NCBI RefSeq assembly: GCF_020740795.1
Contig: NC_067285.1
Coordinates: 38,538,511-38,602,510 of the forward strand
From: Apus apus
Lineage: Eukaryota; Chordata; Aves; Apodiformes; Apodidae
DNA: 64,000 bases
Direction: 5' to 3'
Positions 60,601 to 64,000 of this stretch are shown piece after piece. Position 1 is the stretch's first letter. Each line of letters begins with the position of its first letter. The notes beneath the pieces are model-generated. The model saw nothing but the letters and a program-made list of their open reading frames with translations, did not search any database and was not told where the DNA came from. The translations under genes and the position numbers were made by a program.

Positions 60601-63600
60601 GAATTCTTAGCATTTTCCTACTGTAGGTCTGAACAGTTTGACTGCCAGCACAAGTCAAAATATGGACATACAGTATTTCTACTAGCTAAGATATGCATCA
60701 AGTAAAGTTATCACACAAGAATTTGGGACAGCCAACTTTCCTTGTGTTAGCAAGTGTCATGGTTTCTTTGTACAATTGCTATGCAGCAAGGTTAGATGTT
60801 TAATTCAATATTATCTATTATATCAACACTATAATCTAACCCTGTGCTAAGTGCTTTGCCTGCTAAAAAAAACAACACTCTGTCAGCTCCAGGGTAAACT
60901 CCATGTGACTTGTAAGAAAGACTTAAACTGCTCATTACAAGCAAAAGCAGCATGGCAGTTTTCATCTTGTCTTGCCTATGAACTGGTGACATGTTGGACA
61001 GTGGGTGCTTTTTAAGGCCCTGACACTGCATGTGGGTAACTTGCACCTTTCCCCTTGTGCAAGTTTAGCTGAAGAGAGAAATGAGCTGGGGATGTGCCCC
61101 AGAGCCTGGTCTGTGTCAGCAGAGGGTGACTCCTCACGATGGTGAGCCCTGCAGAACCATCAGCTGGGCCATCCTGTCCCAGAGTAACAGAGTGACAGCT
61201 AAGGAAGAATCCAGTTCTGTAAGGACAGAGCCTGAAGGAAACCTCATGTTTTTAAGGAAGGACTTCTAAGTTACTGGTATCACACATGTCCCTGATTTAA
61301 GCTACCTGCTCCTTCTGAGGCCTCAGAAGAAAAACACAAATCAAAAAAACCCCAAACAAACCCACCTTCAAACAATCACCTACTGTTTTTAAGCACATTC
61401 CTTTTACCTTCCCAGCTGCGAAAGAGGCTCCCCCGTGTGGGAAAAGACCTGCGAAGACTTGGAAGACTAAACTGCATTATGTGTGAAGCAGTTCTCAGAC
61501 CACACATACATGAGTACTCTGGCATTTATATTTAGACAAAATAGATACATATTTCACCATTTCTTTATGAAATTCAGTATTTTCAAACTGTAACAGATTT
61601 TTTACTTTGTTTACTTCCTATACCTCAGAAGTACACTTTTCTTGGTTCTGGATGCTTCTCATTTGTTCCAGAGCTGAAACTGTGTACAAGTGGGTTCCTT
61701 GAATATCAATTAAATCCTTCGGGTTCATTCTTATCACATGTCTGATGCTTACAGAGGCAATAGACCAAACTAGTTTATGATGCGTTGCTGCGATACCTGT
61801 GCTAACAACTTCTCCACTGTTTTCTTTAGGCATCCACCTTTGCCAGCATACACGGGACTTTCCAATATTTCACTTAGCTAAGCGAGTTCATAATGGCATC
61901 AGTTAGACTCAAGGCATAGGGACAAAAACCTAGTCGATAGCATCGACTGACTTGAGAGGAAATCTTCTCCTTTTGAGACATGAAACTCTAAAATTATTGA
62001 TTTTGCAGCATACAACTTATACTTGCCCATTTTTCAAACCCCAGAAAACTCTAGAGCCATTCCAGGCAACAAGAAAGTAAGATTTCAGGTGCATAATCTA
62101 CAAAATATTCAAGGTAACACCTAAAAAGGTTATGCAACAGAAGCCAAACATTTGCTATGCAAGCACTTGGTCACTGCAAAGATTTCATAGAAGTGTCACA
62201 ATGTGCAAAATCAAAACTGGTCTTAATTAGGTATTAACCTACATTCGGGTTAGAAAGTTTTAACTTCAAAGAATCAGCATGGGAAAGGAGGGTATCACCA
62301 TGCCTGACCCAAATCCACTTCCAGGTCTGAAGCTTAGCAAGAAAGTCAGCAGCGGCAAGATTTGTGGAGGATGAAGATCTACATACTCTTTGTTGACAGG
62401 AGAAGCAAGAGCTGGAACTGCTGATGATACTATACAAGGAAAGGAGTCAGCTTTAGTACTGGCAAGGATAAAGGCAGATGAAGGCTGGAGTATTTATAAT
62501 GGTTTGCAGGGGCCAGGATCACAGAGGGTTTTAGTAATGTAGGCAAAGTAATAAAAGACACCCTGATGTTCTTATTTCAGATGTTAACAGTTTCTTTCAG
62601 ATATGAAGGTTATTTTAAATAGTTTCTCTAATATAGTAACCTAATCAAATACACATTAAAATTCATTTCCAGAAATCTGCTCCAACCACACACACACTAA
62701 GCTGAATATCATAGCTGAATTTATCATAGAAAAAGATTAGTTTCATGATCCACTCATCATCTCCACAACACCCAGATTTCCAACATCTATACCTCTTCAA
62801 ACCTTTTAATTAGCATGCTTCGGAACTGTGTATGTTACCTGGAAAAATACTGTTTCAGAATGCTCTTATCAGTAACAAAATCTGATTTAATGCTACTGAG
62901 ACACTCAGCAAGCAGAGCAACTGCTTCAAAACTGTTTGTGGGCAGCTGGACAATTCCATACCTTAAACCTGCAAAAGGGGTTTTCCTGCGTGAACTCCAC
63001 TGGAGCGATGTTATTGTTGAAGTACCCTTTGCCTGTTCCCCAGAAGGCCTGAAGCTGGTTCCATTTTGCCAAAATAGCATCTCTCTCATCCCCTAAGAGT
63101 GTGGGAGCTGAGAGGGCACTGGCTGTATTGATGAGCTGGTTCGACTGGGCAGGTGTCTGAGCAGGCTGGCTGAAGAAGCCGCCTCCTAGTGCTGTATTGG
63201 ATGAAGAAAAACAAATTAACTCCTTTACCAACCAAGAGAGACTCATTTCTAACACGTACCATCTGCACATCCCTGGTATCACATCTTTCCACATTTTGAA
63301 AAGCAAAATAAATGAACAAATAAATCAAACTGTTGTTGCTTTCTAAACGTCTTTTTACACTCAGCCTTCATCAGTAACAGAAGTTCCTGAAGACCAAGTT
63401 AGAAGATTATTTTATTTCTTTTAAAACGACAACTATAATAACCCATGACATGATCTAGCATCTTTGGTATCTCAACCTGAAGGGCAGATTTGTTATTATA
63501 AATTCAACGGACCCACAGGCTGCAGCTGGTCATTATCCAGCTCATATTTAAACTAAAATCAACACTTTTTTTCTCCCCTTTACAGTAATGCCATGACTGC

Positions 63601-64000
63601 TGACATTAGTCTAAAAACTACTCTCTCTACCACTGCCAAACCAGAAGGGTGAATATTGTTGTTGGAAACTCAAAGAGTAAATAAAGCTCAGAAGCTTGCT
63701 GGAGGTCCAGTTTAAGAAAAAGACAAGGATTGCAAACGTAGGCACTTCAAAAGCCGTGTTTCTGGGAAGTCTCCATCAATCATTAGGTGTAACAGCCTCC
63801 TTTTATAATTTACTTTTGTTCCACTACTTGTTCTCCTGTTACAGCCTCATGCTTTGGTTGCTAATGAAGGGGTAAATCAAGAGAAGGCCATACTTACTGG
63901 TCTGTTGCTGCTGGGTACCAAAGCCTCCAAAGCCTAGCCCAGTTCCCAACCCACTACCCAAGCCAGTTCCAGTTCCCGTGCCAAAACTAGTACCAAATCC
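54683..64000 (-). CDS. NUP54: NUP54, nucleoporin 54 (3' part, 10 exons, N-terminus off window)
   Basis: NUP54 is a central-channel FG nucleoporin that assembles with NUP62 and NUP58 through coiled coils. In transcript order (minus strand): 63898-64000 (open at the edge), 62962-63191, 59938-60125, 58857-59053, 57296-57350, 56634-56727, 56013-56120, 55547-55666, 55135-55245, 54683-54811. All introns are GT-AG and in phase. The visible 1335 nt encode 444 aa of about 507 in human. The first exon present is the FG/GLG repeat region (GFGTSFGTG, GLGFGGFGTQQQQ). Next come the conserved region with LLGDERDAILAKWNQ and GYFNNN, then YVVERSPNGTSRR, then heptad-rich helices (FKELLRRLKVQDQM through LLREIKQHLKQQQ), ending in IRGGVFS. 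The exon upstream of 63191 is taken at the CAG giving TTLGGG, matching human TTLGG. The start codon and the first roughly 60 residues lie to the right. No lesions seen. Confidence 0.95.
57351..58856 (-). other. NUP54 intron with no recognisable content
   Basis: This 1.5 kb intron separates the NPPAG and VDPIIWEQ exons. It contains short A/C-rich simple sequence next to the acceptor (57354-57372). I see nothing else. Confidence 0.6.
60126..62961 (-). other. NUP54 intron (largest in window for this gene)
   Basis: About 2.8 kb lie between the exon ending in NPFCRFK and the exon starting AVGYSLMP. It is AT-rich and carries only short open frames with no recognised relatives. No repeat family is obvious by eye. 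Confidence 0.6.

Noticed and set aside
63171-63185. Alternative acceptor TAG|GAGGCGG for the second visible NUP54 exon
   Set aside because: It would give Thr-Arg-Gly-Gly-Phe at the junction. The CAG seven bases earlier in the transcript restores the conserved Thr-Thr-Leu-Gly-Gly, so that site was used.
1-64000. CRISPR arrays, bacterial operons, prophage or a novel defence-type system
   Set aside because: The window is ordinary vertebrate chromosomal DNA with four spliced housekeeping or tissue-specific genes. No spacer-repeat arrays or compact gene clusters were seen.

Overview
The window is vertebrate nuclear DNA, most likely from a bird. The reasons are intron-rich genes with short GT-AG introns, CpG-rich promoters, and dispersed CR1-type LINE tails with the usual avian 3' end. 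CR1 also occurs in crocodilians and turtles, so the assignment is probable rather than proven. There is no prokaryotic content, no CRISPR array and no intact transposon. I rebuilt four protein-coding genes exon by exon, checking reading phase at every junction: SDAD1 (+), NAAA (+), PPEF2 (+) and the 3' part of NUP54 (-).

Layout: 1-2755 has no coding gene I can support; it may hold the 3' UTR of a gene lying to the left. 2756-3335 looks like a solo LTR in reverse orientation. 3600-4620 is a CpG-rich promoter. SDAD1 follows at 4022-19010 (22 coding exons, 686 aa; 60S ribosomal subunit biogenesis). A second GC-rich promoter at about 20690-21330 leads into NAAA at 21042-32263 (10 coding exons, 353 aa; lysosomal fatty-acid amide hydrolase), whose first exon lies between two C-rich tandem arrays. 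33430-39322 is intergenic with at least two CR1 remnants. PPEF2 runs 39323-53557 (17 exons including a candidate 30-nt microexon; 723 or 713 aa; an EF-hand protein phosphatase known mainly from photoreceptors). NUP54 enters convergently from the right edge, with 10 exons between 54683 and 64000; its N-terminal exons lie beyond the window.

The genes act in unrelated pathways (ribosome assembly, lipid amide breakdown, calcium-linked dephosphorylation, nuclear transport), so this is a syntenic block and not a functional cluster. The human orthologues neighbour one another too, but from memory the SDAD1-NAAA-PPEF2 trio is turned around relative to NUP54 there and CXCL9/10/11 lie in between. The most interesting details are a GC-AG intron and a 30-nt symmetric microexon in PPEF2, paired minisatellites around NAAA exon 1, a possible protein-neutral terminal intron in NAAA, and closely spaced convergent poly(A) signals between PPEF2 and NUP54. 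I found no clearly new biological system.
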